Assembly (NCBI GenBank): GCA_951799405.1
Contig: OX637352.1
Location: 14,146,820-14,210,819, forward strand
Source of the DNA: Agapetus fuscipes
Taxonomy: Eukaryota > Arthropoda > Insecta > Trichoptera > Glossosomatidae
DNA length: 64,000 nt
Direction: 5' to 3'
Below the pieces are notes generated by a model. It saw only the letters and a program-made list of their open reading frames with translations, ran no database searches and had not been told where the DNA came from. Shown here piece by piece: positions 12,036 through 23,332 of this stretch. The first letter of the stretch is position 1. Each line of letters begins with the position of its first letter. A program made the translations under genes and the position numbers.

Positions 12036-12204
12036 ATAGATTTAGATTTTAGACCTACATCAAGGTCGAATGTTTGTAATTGAAGCTCACATTTCGCCCT
12101 GTTTCGGGAATGGTAGGGCAGGAGGGGTGCCATGCGTCGACCACATGTGCGAGCTTTTGTGTGTCTTGATATGTAGAATGCACCTTCACTCATTTTTTTT
12201 TATT

Positions 12205-12510
12205 TACAAGTGGATTGTCCGGTGAACAGCTCGCTTGATAGAACGCTTGCGTGCCGTGCCGAGAGCTTGAGCCAATCGGGGGTGTCAAGATAAACTCTTG
12301 GTTAGGGTTTATTTCAAATCAAAACAACATACCGGCAATGTTCATTCGGTCTTCTCGAGGTATGAAAACCAACCCTCGGGAATCGGGAAACCTTACTTGA
12401 ACTGGGGTTGGCGTAAGACCGTTCCCTTTCCTAGTAGAAATACACTCGTCACATACATTGGCGTGGCGAGAGGTTGCACAATTTATAATGTAACATTTAT
12501 ATAGCAACCT
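12205..12510 (+). repeat. tRNA-derived SINE (type B), diverged copy
   Basis: Aligned with 23574-23860 it shows the degraded pol III head (CTTGATAGAACGCTTGCGTGCCGTGC) and the body GAAAACCAACCCTCGGGAATCGGGAAACC. The hammerhead-like 3' part found in the other copy is missing here. Confidence 0.55.
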
Positions 12511-12779
12511 AATTTCCTTTTTTGTATTCTCTACCTTTAGTTCTTCTTCTTCTTTTGAGTTTTGTTGTTTCGGCAAGTTCGGTTCAAATGTAGTGGAATT
12601 TCTAAGTCCAGTTAGGTCGTTGGCAAAGAGCTGACCTCTTACCTGTGTGAGTAAATGGGTTCCACTCACAACCGATCTCTTCTGCACAAGAGGGAGGGGG
12701 TGAATTTTGGGATGTACGCAGTTTAATTGCGTAAAATACCTGTAGCTTGGGCTTTAAGGAAGTTGGTCGAGCATTAAAT

Positions 12780-12860
12780 TAAATGCAGTAACTGTAACTC
12801 TGTCGCTATTCCGTTAGGGGTGGCCAGAGCCTCTGCAGGTCTGCCTCCATTATTTTCCTA
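12780..12860 (+). repeat. Dispersed repeat 'GGGGTGGCCAGAGCCTCTGCAG'
   Basis: The block starting GTAACTGTAACTCTG recurs in reverse orientation at about 55025-55095; short pieces with GGCCACCC also occur near 55585 and 55815. Its class is not recognised. Confidence 0.5.
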
Positions 12861-14779
12861 GCCGAGCATGCCTCTTCTAATTAATTCACATCCATCACAT
12901 ATTTTTTTCATACATCTTCTTCCTTTACATTAGCTTTTACTCCTTTTATATTTCCTCTATATATACATTTTGTGGGACTTTTTCTTTCATCTTCTATTCT
13001 TCTTGCATGTCCGAACTATCTTATCACAATATTTTGTACCTACCTGTGCTTTCAAGTCATCTTTCAACTTGCAGTTGCCTTTCATACATTAATCTCTTCG
13101 GGGTTTTCCGGTAATATTCCATGAGTGGTTTATTCCATCGCTGGTCGCTTGGTTCTTGCAATTATTTATATCACACCTACCTCTTGCTTTCCGTTACACG
13201 CGCTATTCTCAATCTCTCTCGTCATTTTTCATTTCTTTCTCAAATGGGGGATCGAGTCATTAATTGAAATTATACCCAAATTTCAAGGTAAAATGAATGT
13301 ACCTTGAGTTGCCCACCTCGGGTGTAAATTTGTCTATATGGAGAGGCCGTCTCTGGCGTTTTTTTTCGTGACACATGTGCGTGGCGTTGGGGCACTTGCT
13401 GGGCGGGCGTGTGTTTCTCCGATGTGCGAGGCGGGGGTGCGGCCGTCGGTATTATGTATTGAAGTCTCGTTTACACTAGTCAAATGCATTCCATAACTTT
13501 GCTCGTATTTCAAGTTGTTCGTATTTCAAAGCAATTTTTTCATCGATATTACTTCAATATCAATCCGTTCCAGTCCCCAAAAATAGTATCGCAAATTGGT
13601 CTTGGTTCTGTTTTCGAATAAGAAATTGGTTTTGACAAAATGTATAAAACCATAATAAAAAAAAGAGATGGTAAAGCAAAAGGTAACGGGTTGCCATAAT
13701 ATGTAAATACATATTTATATTTTGGTCACTTTCATGCGACTTGCACACACCTTAAACAGTACTGTGTGTTTTAAGAAACTCTGTGCGGGATACTCTCTGG
13801 ATCCAAGAGGCTCGAGGAGTCTATGACACTTGTCATAATGCCGCAGAGATGTTGGTAATGTGGCAGTATGTGACTTTAATTTAGTCATTACTTTTATCTT
13901 CATTTGGTATTTGCCTTTTCCGTTGTATTAAAAGGGGAAGGGGGTCCGAGGAGTTTTGTTTCTTCCTCCCCGTCAGAGGGCTGCAAAAGTGAGGTGAACA
14001 GGTGTCGTCATGGGGTGATTCCGATGCACGACCGGTCATTACTTCTCCGTTCCATGCATCTCGAATGCCGCTCGTATTCCGAAGCAAAACTTCACTCGTT
14101 CTGTGTCTTAGATAATTCGTATATTGGGGCATTCGTGGGGTACCACCACTGTATTGTATACTAATTAATACGTACATATATCATATTTATGTTAACCTTC
14201 TAGTTTGTGTCATATATATATTTATCCCCGATTTATTTGAATTATAGAATCATAATATGTATTTGAAATGTATTATATGTATGTATGTATGAACTCGTTT
14301 TACTGTCGGAAATTAGTATCTGTGGATGTTTTCTTGCAAGAGGGGTTTGTTGAAAGGTTTTGCTAAAATAACGCTATCTTCATGGAATTAATTAAGTCAG
14401 GTGGTGTTGGGCCATCTTACATACATTCATGCCGATGGGTGGGAAAAGGGGGAGATGATAAAGATTATCGTCAAATAGATCTTTGTTCAGATATGCTTCA
14501 CCGAATAATGATTTCTTTGCACTCTTTTCGGTTAGTGCATGTGCTTGGGTAAAAATCTGCGCGCCACGTAAATAGTTGCAAGTACCTACTTAGTTTTGCT
14601 TAGATTTTCTAGCCGCATGTTGCTTTGTTCTTTTAGGTAGAATCCGTAAAAGTTTGAGCATGAAGAAAGTGAATTATGTATGCATTAGAAATTGTGATAT
14701 TGTGCTTTGTAGTGTTGCGGAATTTACGGCCTGAATGCAGAGCATGCATTGGGGTTTTTTTTGCAACGTGTGTGCATGC

Positions 14780-15000
14780 AAAGAGGGGTGGGGAAGTCGA
14801 GATGGATGGGGAAGCAAAGAGGGGTGGGGAAGCCAAGAGGGGTGGGGAAGCCAAGAGGGGTGGGGAAGCCAAGAGGGGTGGGGAAGCCAAGAGGGGTGGG
14901 GGAGCAAAGAGGGGTGGGGAAGCCAAGAGGGGTGGGGAAGCCAAGAGGGGTGGGGTGGCAAAGAGGGGTGAGGAAGCCAAGAGGGGAGAAGGGGGAGGGG
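14780..15000 (+). repeat. 18-bp G-rich minisatellite
   Basis: About eleven units of GAAGCCAAGAGGGGTGGG lie just upstream of the purine tract of the LARD. Because 18 is divisible by three, it creates open frames on both strands (repeating EAKRGG or SPPLLA) that are not genes. The repeated GGGG-T-GGGG blocks could form G-quadruplexes. Confidence 0.85.
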
Positions 15001-15186
15001 AAACTGTTAACAGATGAGAAACAAATGTGATCTCAGATATCTGAGGCTCCGGAATGAGAAAAAAAAAACGGGGCGCAGAAAGGAACCATTTGCCGTAAGT
15101 GGCATCAATACCAGTGGTTCTAAACAAGTTGTGTGACTTGACCGAAGATGCCTATTGTCATCTTACAGTAAAGTCAAAGAGGGGAC

Positions 15187-17618
15187 TGTGATGAATCAAG
15201 CTTTTCATCAAAAATAAAATAAAATAATTGAAGTTCCTATACATGTGGGCGTATCAAACATGTGTAGGAAGATTTTTCTTGTCCATACGTATTTTTTTTC
15301 TATGGGACTATTTAAGTTCTGGAAGGGGGATGCTAGTCAGCCCTTGACGACCGGGAGAAAGGGATTCGGGTCGAGACAGTCAATTGGGGAGGACGGGCCA
15401 TATGTATCTTAAATCTGAGCTAAACAAATTCGAAACAAAATATTTAAATTAAAGTCGGGTTTTAATTCGGAAGAAAATTTAAATAGACTAAAAAGATTTT
15501 TCTCTTAATAAAGACGCCGCGAATCGTTCGTTCGGAATTTAAGGGAGAATAAGTATTTACGTGGTTTTAATAATAATAAAATATCTGCCGACATAATATT
15601 CCGGGAGTGTATTTTTCATGTGTCTGTCTAAAACTAAAAGTATGCTAAATAAGTAATTCCGTAAATCGCAGTGATTCTCAAGCTTTCGAACATAAAAATA
15701 ACTTTCGATTGAATTTTGGATTAAATAAAATTAAACCAGTGGTTGCTGAACGGGAAGGCGCATTTAATTATTTAATAATCAAATTCATTAATTCGCGTAA
15801 ACACATAGTTCGCTGAGCTGCTTCGCAGAAGGATGAGAGATTTCAAATTATTTTCTAACACACTAAACTAACCTAATTAACTTGCGTTCTAAAATGTATT
15901 CAATCTTCACATTTTGAAAATGATTTGTTGCCTATGTTTCAGTCCGAGAGACTGCTGTCGCCGAGTACTCCGATCTTAAAAATTACATTTCGTACTGTAA
16001 ATAAAATGTTTGTCTTTCAGGTCAAAAGGGGTGAATTCAACATAGCTTTCAATCAAGGGGCGCAAATGTCCTGAAATGCTTATAAATTGTTGTCTTTTTC
16101 CACAGCCTTGCAGTTACTAACAAACACACCTTCTCTCTCACAAAACACCTGTGTCAGAAAGAATTGAACGCTGTTTGCTTAATATCTGAAATACCGGAAC
16201 CTAACGGTTCTTTTTGCTGCTATGAAGGAGTTCGCATTGTGTTGGAGGTGAAAGCTTTCGGCTTCCACAACTTTCCATCAAAACTATAAATCCAATGTTG
16301 ACTGACAAGGAGCCATGCTCCGGAGCACGTCCTATGTTTCCTTTGGTTCATAGCTTGACCTCTCCTTCGGCCATGGTTATCTGCGTCCTCAACATCATCA
16401 CTGAACGAGGGACGAGGTTACTACCAGACTTATATCATGACTTGGATATAGCTTCCATTGTTCCTCTGTTATGGGCTGGAGTCAACTGACGTCATTCCAA
16501 CATCACAACACCTAGTTCCTGCTGGATTCTGACACTAAAAATACGATGCGAGCCTCGACATGCGATCGAGTTTTAAAAAGTCTCCATTCATTGTTTTTTG
16601 GCGTTCGGTTATTTCATGACGCGGAGTAAGGTTAGGGCCAGTCCCTTCTAAAATATCCTTCCCGTGGTCTGAAAGGACCAGGCCGTGGGGCCAACCTGTT
16701 AAATTCTTGGAGGAAAGAGGAAGATGAGCTTTCTTCGATTTTGGGTCTCTCTTGCTTACGAGCAAATGAGGAATCCCATTTACAAGGAAGCTGGGGTGAA
16801 GGGAGTCATCTTCTACTGGGCCGGTTTGTCGTACCAGTTATTAAAATCAATCCCTTCCTAAAACACACTAATGAAATTTCTTCCACAGCAAAGAGAATCT
16901 ACAAAAGGTAAGTGATCTTGGAGCGAGAAATGTTTACAACCGCTGGTTGGATCTACGGCGCAGGGAGAGAGAGGAAGAAGAAAAGATCAAACCATATTCT
17001 CTTTAATTTTGCTAAAGCAATACTAACCAAATAACTATTATTCAATTGATGTTTGATTATCTCCTGTTTAATTGAGCTGTTATTATTGTACTTGTCTTTG
17101 AAATAAATTCATCTGCATTAACTGGCGTCAAAATTAAATAAACGAATCTCGCGGAAATTTTGTCAGAAATAAAATCGAACGCGCTACTACGCGAATGCAA
17201 AATCTTGCATAATTCGGCATCGTAACCTTTGGGTTAGTTAATTAAATTCATTAAAATATGATTAAGCTAGGCACATCTGTATCATCCTCACCATCATTAA
17301 AGAATTTGGGTCCACTACGAAGGTAGGTCTGAGACAGTAAAACAAAAAAAATGACACAACGTTCTGTTTCTACCTATCGCACATCGAGGGGTCATAACCG
17401 TAAAATAGACGATCACACAAATGCATCAAGATTATTGGCCATAATCTTATAATTTTCACCTAAGAGTGAATTGACCGGTTCACTCCAGTTGAACCGTGAA
17501 GAAGGATTGTTCCTTTTTCGAAGGGAGTTTTTCCATAGGTCGGTTTCATTTCAGTTGGACCGTGACCATGGATCCCTTTATCTTCCTCTGGATTAAGTGA
17601 GGAGTCGGAATCTTTTCA
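15187..17618 (+). repeat. 3' LTR of the LARD-like element (2,432 bp)
   Basis: This is the partner of 7935-10366 with the same length and the same TG...CA ends, followed by the target duplication ACCT at 17619-17622. Confidence 0.88.
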
Positions 17619-17847
17619 ACCTACAACATAAAAACCAAATCTAAAATGGACATCCACCCTTTAACTCTTGCCGTCCTTCCCTGTAACAGGGGTGACATTG
17701 GCAAAGTGAACCATTTGTACAGCATGGGTGGTCAGCCGCATACCAACCTATAAGTCAAGGAACATACACAACAAATGACATTTTATAAATCAGTAAATAA
17801 TAATATTATCAAAACTAAACAGAAAACAAATTACAATTTAACAAACC
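17619..17847 (-). repeat. LINE 3' tail, right half
   Basis: It continues the tail broken at 7934 and joins directly to the stop codon of the LINE frame at 17848. Confidence 0.8.
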
Positions 17848-18465
17848 CTAGCCGCCAACATTACAGATCAACTGCCATTTCTTTCTGTCCTTGCATACTT
17901 CTTTCATTTCCTCCAGAGTCATAACCTTCTTCATACAAGCTCTTCTTTTATTATGACTCTGGATATTCCATTCATTCGCAATGTCGGATGTTTGGTCCAT
18001 CCATACCTTTCTCGGTCTTCCTCTACCACGACATCCATCTATTCTACCAACATAGACTTTCTTCGTCAGTCTTTCCTCATTCATTCTCTCCATATGCCCA
18101 AACCATCTTAACAAACTTCTTTTAATCTTCACTTTCACACTTTCTCTTGCACCACATTCTTCTCTTACATAATCATTCCTCATCCTATCACTCCGTTTTT
18201 TCCCAATCATACTTCTTAGAAAGTCCATTTCAACAGTATGGACTTTGCTAATTTCCCTTTCATTCACCGTCCAGGCTTCGCTTCCATACATCAAGGTGGG
18301 TAAGAGTATGCCACTGTGTACCGCCAATAGAGCATTTTTAGATATGCTTTGATTTTTGGCGATACAAGCTGTGGCACCCAGTACACACCTGCCCTTCATT
18401 ACTCTTCTTTCAAGTTCACCTGTCATTCTTCCATCTTTTTCATAACCGAGATTATGATGAAGCAA
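17848..18465 (-). pseudogene. LINE reverse-transcriptase C-terminal region (5'-truncated)
   Basis: The roughly 205-codon frame is the part downstream of the RT active site: YGSEAWTVNE, then a basic LLRWFGHMERMNEERLTKK segment, GRGRPRKVW, and a C-terminus ending LICNVGG. This wording is typical of insect LINEs of the RTE or closely related endonuclease-RT type. The endonuclease and polymerase core are missing, so it is a dead-on-arrival copy. Its 3' UTR is the dispersed tail module, split by the LARD. It is nearly the same as 35122-35763. Confidence 0.8.
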
Positions 18466-18912
18466 TGATTATTATCGGTATATAGCACTACTTTATTAAC
18501 GAATTCACAGAAATTTTAAGAAAAATCGTTCAAGCCGTTTTTGAGAAAATCGCATTTAAAATTTTCAGCTCTTCGGAAGCCATCTTGAATTTTCAAAAAA
18601 GTAAAAAATCTTTCCTTATGAATCATAGTGATAAACTTGTTCTTTCTATTAAATCTAAAACAAATTTAAATATCTTGCATTTTAATGGGTTTTTGCTATA
18701 TTTTCAAATTAAAATTTGAGGTCGTGTAAACGGATCTTTATCATTTTTTTTCAAAAATTTTTTTTTAATAAAAACGGGTTAAGCAGGCTTTGGACTAGCT
18801 CGGCTCTATTGCATAATAGTCTGAAAGTTGTTCAAAAATATCTGTCTTATCAATGCAACCTTCATTACTACATTGACGTGGAAAATACTAATTTGCAATG
18901 TTATATTTACAG
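18466..18912. other. AT-rich region before the zinc-finger exon
   Basis: The end reads TTATATTTACAG, a good splice acceptor, so this is probably intron. No upstream exon could be found on this strand. Confidence 0.5.
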
Positions 18913-20731
18913 TTGGCAGTTGTGAGAGGGACTCAGTCAAGGTGGATCATGTGTGCCATGCCTGCAGCTACAAAGTCAATGAAAGAAAACTCCTGAGGAT
19001 CCATCAGATGTTCAGTTGCTGCAAGGAAACATTGAAGTGTACTTCTCGAACAACAGAACATTCTCAAACAGAAAAAATGTCACACCCGGAGCATAAATTA
19101 TTGTCTACTGTTCAAAATGGTTATAAAACAAAAAAAAATGGGTAATTGGAAATACCACAAATCAAAACACTCTGAAAATAAGGTATTTACTTGTGACCAG
19201 TGTGATTATAAATCTACACAAGCAAGGTATTTAAAAAGACACAAACTTACACACTCTAAGTATAAACTATTTGATTGTGATCAGTGTGATTATAAATCTA
19301 CACTAGCAAGCTATTTAAAACAACACAAACTAACCCACTCTGAGCATAAAGCATTTTCTTGTGATCAGTGTGATTATAAATCTACACGAGCAAGCTATTC
19401 AAAACAACACAAACTAACCCACTCTGATTATAAACCATTTGCTTGTGATCAGTGTGATTATAAATCTACACGAGCAAGCACTTTGACACAACACAAACTA
19501 ACCCACTCTGAGCATAAACCAATTGCTTGTGATCAGTGTGATTATAAATCTACACTAGCAAGCTATTTAAAACAACACAAACTAACCCACACTGATTATA
19601 AACCATTTGCTTGTGATCAGTGTGATTATAAATCTACACGAGCAAGCACTTTGAAACAACACAAACTAACCCACTCTGAGCATAAACCATTTGCTTGTGA
19701 TCAGTGTGATTATAAATCTACACTAGCAAGCTATTTAAAACAACACAAACTAACCCACACTGATTATAAACCATTTGCTTGTGATCAGTGTGATTATAAA
19801 TCTACACGAGCAATCACTTTGAAACAACACAAACTAACCCACTCTAAGCATAAAGCATTTGCTTGTGATCAGTGTGATTATAAGTCTACACAAGCAAGCA
19901 CTTTGAAACAACACAAACTAACCCACTCTGATAGTTAACCATTTGCTTGTGATCAGTGTGATTATAAATCTACACGAGCAAGGCTTTTAAAAGAACACAA
20001 ACTAACCCACTCTGAGCATAAAGCATTTGCTTGTGATCAGTGTGATTATAAATCTACACGAGCAAGCACTTTGAAACAACACAAACTAACCCACTCTGAG
20101 CATAAACCATTTGCTTGTGATCAGTGTGATTATAAATCTACACTAGCAAGCTATTTAAAACAACACAAACTAACCCACACTGATTATAAACCATTTGCTT
20201 GTGATCAGTGTGATTATAAATCTACACGAGCAATCACTTTGAAACAACACAAACTAACCCACTCTAAGCATAAAGCATTTGCTTGTGATCAGTGTGATTA
20301 TAAGTCTACACAAGCAAGCACTTTGAAACAACACAAACTAACCCACTCTGATAGTTAACCATTTGCTTGTGATCAGTGTGATTATAAATCTACACGAGCA
20401 AGGCTTTTAAAAGAACACAAACTAACCCACTCTGAGCATAAAGCATTTGCTTGTGATCAGTGTGATTATAAATCTAAACTAGCAAGCTATTTAAAACAAC
20501 ACAACTAACCCACTCTGATTGAAACCATTTGCTTGTGATCAATGTGATTATAAATCTACACGAGCAAGCGCTGTTAAACAACACAAACTAACCCACTCTG
20601 AGCATAAACCATTTGCTTGTGATCAGTGTGATTATAAATCAACACAAGCAAAGAATTTACAAAACCACAAACTTAACCACTCTGACATGAAACAATTTGC
20701 CTGTGATCAGTGTGATTATAAAGCCAGATAA
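18913..20731 (+). pseudogene. C2H2 zinc-finger gene, broken terminal exon (about 19 fingers)
   Basis: After the acceptor the exon encodes a C2HC-like finger (CHACSYK ... RIHQMFSC), matching the intact paralogue at 45503-46848. An A-run near 19130 shifts the frame. About 19 fingers of 84 bp each follow, with consensus CDQCDYKSTRASTLKQH and linkers HSEHKPFA. A TAA replaces the linker at 19936-19938 and again 420 bp later at 20356-20358, because a five-finger block was duplicated together with the stop. A further frameshift near 20500 and a final stop inside the last finger complete the decay. The protein would have been a DNA-binding nuclear factor. The canonical Phe of the finger is replaced by Ser (DYKS), as in the paralogue. 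Confidence 0.85.
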
Positions 20732-21780
20732 CCGGGAAGCTTAATGAAGCACAAAAATTTAACCCACTCTTGGCTGGCTGATATGAAATATCTCATGTTA
20801 ACTCTGGACACGGAGTGACTGGGGACAGCTATCACTCCACACTGTCAGTTGCTGCATGAGTCCAAGGTACGCCTCTGCCCTCTGCACGCACACTGGGTCC
20901 ATCTCGTGACATTAATGTGTGTGTGTGTGTGAGCCAGAGGTGGGCTCAGATAAGTTATCTGAGCCCACCTCTGGCTGGCAGTGATCAGCCATCTCGGAGT
21001 ATGCAGATAAGCCTCTGAAAGCCCTGGAATGTTCTTGTATTCTTGTCCGCACAGATCTCCTCGTCTCTCCGATATACATAGGGCTACAATTATTACTTTT
21101 AATCTTATATACTCGTACCCCACCCTCATCTAGTTATCCACCCCATCCTTGTTATTGAAAATCAATTTATATAAGTTGTAATAAGTATAGAAAGCACAAT
21201 TAAAGTCATCTTTAAATATTTTTTAAATCTAATATGAAACATTATAGGGGGCTACATATTTTGCTGGGAGATATCGTCGCCTTACTTTCTCAACCTCATA
21301 TCTCTAATTTTACAAGTTTTCAGGAGAGACAAAAAGCTAAATAAATTGAGTAATTTTATAATCATACAAAAAATTAAAATGAGGTTTTGTTTTTTATAAA
21401 AAAACACATGTTTTGAGTTATTTATTTATTTTTTATAATTCATTATAAGGGTGTAATATAACATTTTAGAGATACATGTTTATTGTATTCAGGAAACATT
21501 AAAATATTTTTACCTTCATACCTAAGATACGAGGTTGCTGCAGCTACATTCAATAATCAATTACTTTGTATTGTAAACAATTCATTTAACTTAACAAGAT
21601 TACAGAATTTTATCATAACTGTCACTAGAAGCCTCAAAAACGAATGTAAAAAACTTTAAAAAAAATCAATGTAGGCATGGTTTTTAAATTAGAATTTGTT
21701 TTCTGTTTAGTTTTTGATGTCGATTCATTATTATTTGTGGATTTTAAAAATGTACTTTGTTGCATATTATATAATTATGT
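20732..21780. other. Intergenic, AT-rich; contains a GT microsatellite and a hairpin
   Basis: (GT)n lies at about 20916-20930, followed at once by a perfect 22-bp inverted repeat (20932-20953 and 20955-20976, one-base spacer). The rest is AT-rich with no recognisable gene. Confidence 0.6.
20932..20976. repeat. Perfect 22-bp palindrome with 1-nt spacer
   Basis: AGCCAGAGGTGGGCTCAG and its reverse complement face each other across a single G and can extrude as a stable hairpin next to the (GT)n tract. Confidence 0.8.
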
Positions 21781-21824
21781 TCTTTGACTTTGAGGTTAGT
21801 ATGCACCGTCTTAGTTAGTAATTT

Positions 21825-22310
21825 CACCGACAGTAGGAAGGAATTCTGGAGGTGGGTCAGTGCCAATAGGAATAAAGATTCTGCATTGACCACCCCAGGA
21901 ATCAAAAGCGCTGTCGGTGAGATGGTATGGGAGAATGATGAAGTATGTAAGAGATGGAAGGAATATTTTGAAGGGATTTTTGGTCGGGGCGAAAGAATTT
22001 TGTTTAGAAAAATGACAGAAGAGAATGAATTTAGGATTTTGAAAGAAGAAATAAAAGTATCTATTGAATGTTTGAAGAATGGAAAGTCTGCTGGGTTTGA
22101 TGGAATAAATGGTGAAATGTTGAAAGCAGGTGGTGAATGTGTTGTAGAATGGATGTATGAACTATGTGAACTTTGTGTAAATGCAGGAGTGGTACCGATG
22201 GACTGATAATAAAAGGAGAGCTTGTATGAAAAAGGTTATGACTCTGGATGAAATGAAAGAAGTATGCAAGGACAGGAAGAAAAAGGCGGGTAATCTGCAA
22301 TGCTGATTTG
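21825..22310 (+). pseudogene. LINE with large internal deletion
   Basis: The frame begins in the region ahead of the polymerase core (RKEFWRWVSANRNKD, then LKNGKSAGFDGINGEMLKAG) and runs to VVPMD at 22200, where it is joined abruptly to the extreme C-terminus (NKRRACMKKVMTLDEMKEV) found in the intact family. The whole catalytic core is deleted between the two parts. A frameshift then disrupts the last residues. The 3' tail module follows. Confidence 0.75.
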
Positions 22311-22434
22311 TAATGTTGGTTTATTAGTTTGCTACATTTTTTTTGCATAAGATTTTTTTTACTTTTTTTGTATAGATTTATTTTTAAGATTTTGTTGTTT
22401 TTTTTTTATACTTAAATGTTATTTATTACTCGTA

Positions 22435-22678
22435 TTCCTTGACTTATAGGTTGGTATGAGGCTGATCACCCATACTGTAAAAAATGGTTCACTTTGCCAA
22501 TGTCACCCCTGTTTCAGGGAATGTCGGCAAGAGTTGCAGGGCTTATGTTCATTTGAGGTTTGGATTTTATTTGTAAGTACACAATCAGCATTTGTAAGCG
22601 CGAACTACACGTGTTTGTTTGTGGGCATACATATGAGAGCTTTGAATGAATATATCCTTGCAACTTAGATTATAGATT
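22435..22678 (+). repeat. LINE 3' tail module
   Basis: It follows the deleted LINE at 21825-22310 and ends CTTGCAACTTAGATTATAGATTATAG, with the repeated GATTATA tail characteristic of the family. Confidence 0.8.
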
Positions 22679-22679
22679 A

Positions 22680-23065
22680 TAGGATGATTTATTTGGTCAG
22701 CGCTGTTTTTGTGTGTATCACACCTCAAGAGCCCTCTGCGAGCTTGGTCGTCGCTGTAGAAAGCACCAATTCTCAAGCAAGACCCAGTTGTTGTAAGGTT
22801 GGATGGACCTTTCAGTGACCGGTCTTTGGTACAGGTTTATGAATTTTTCAACCCAGCGAAGAGCACATTCGAAATATATATGGTATATTTTTGTGCTCCG
22901 CCGGGATCCGAATCCACAACCTTCCGTTTACGAGTCCGAAGTGTTGCCACTACGGACTACGGACCGGTCCAAGATGCCAACGACACGCGGTGTACCTGAG
23001 CGGTCACCCATCCAAGTACTGTCCGCGCCCAATGTTGCTTAACTTTGGTGATCTATGGGAACCTT
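22680..23065 (-). repeat. Composite SINE A: 5S rRNA-derived head + tRNA-like unit + LINE-type tail
   Basis: Read on the minus strand, 23065-22975 resembles the last two thirds of 5S rRNA, including the internal promoter blocks (TTAAGCAACATTGGGCGCGG; AGTACTTGGATGGGTGACCG) and the 3' end GCCAAC region. A tRNA-like unit follows (GTCCGTAGTCCGTAG; box B-like GGTTGTGGATTCGGATCCCGG), then a body ending near 22745, then a tail (GAGGGCTCTTGAGGTGTGA) that also follows the LINE C-terminus at 25098-25290. The 5' third of 5S is not recognisable. The tail match is what one expects if that LINE mobilises the SINE. Confidence 0.65.
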
Positions 23066-23332
23066 TCAATACTTTTGAGAAAGCCAATAAGTCCTAGCAA
23101 CTTATATTTCCTCAAAAGGTTCTACAAATCAAGGATATCAGTGTCCATGTTTTATTATTTGCAATTGACCTTTAGGGCAGGTATCTTAGAGAGCTAAATT
23201 TAAGAATCTCTTAGCGAGTTAAGTGTGGTTCTTAAACTTGGTGAAAACGAAACTGATACTTAAATATTTTTAAATTGCACTTTGTCTTTAAGTATACTGG
23301 GTGAAAACAGCTAAAAAAGAGTTAAACAATAA

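Larger units (their letters stand above)
10367..15186 (+). other. Interior of the LARD-like element
   Basis: The interior begins with the primer-binding site and ends with the purine tract. It is AT-rich to about 11.8 kb, then holds a LINE tail copy, a tRNA-derived SINE, a dispersed repeat and a G-rich minisatellite. Short open frames carry no known motif. The conserved retroelement cargo is absent. Confidence 0.75.
7935..17618 (+). mobile_element. Complete non-autonomous LTR retrotransposon (LARD-like), 9,684 bp
   Basis: Two direct repeats of 2,432 bp (7935-10366 and 15187-17618), each beginning TGTGATG and ending TTTTCA, bracket 4,820 bp of interior. The four bases ACCT flank both ends, and the pre-insertion site can be reconstructed from a LINE tail. 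A primer-binding-site candidate TGGTGCCGGTTGACC begins at 10368 and a purine tract AAAGAGGGGAC precedes the 3' LTR. No gag, protease, reverse transcriptase or integrase frame is visible inside or in the LTRs, so the element must be mobilised in trans. The autonomous partner is not in this window. Confidence 0.88.

Noticed and set aside
13560..14177. Several 60-100 codon frames in the LARD interior
   Set aside because: They overlap each other on both strands, contain no recognisable domain and are not bounded by plausible splice or start signals.
14633..15127. Open frames on both strands with repeated EAKRGG and SPPLLA residues
   Set aside because: They are produced by the 18-bp minisatellite in several frames at once; no start context or domain supports a protein.
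18946..19020. ZAD domain in the zinc-finger exons
   Set aside because: The CHAC ... HQMFSC pattern fits a C2HC finger (C-x2-C-x12-H-x4-C) better, and the candidate first exon lacks the first cysteine pair of a ZAD.
19190..20720. CRISPR-like array of 84-bp repeats
   Set aside because: The repeats are contiguous without unique spacers and encode in-frame C2H2 fingers in a eukaryotic context.
22975..23065. Functional 5S rRNA gene
   Set aside because: The 5' third is unrecognisable, several substitutions are present and it is joined to a tRNA-like unit, so it is a SINE head or pseudogene.
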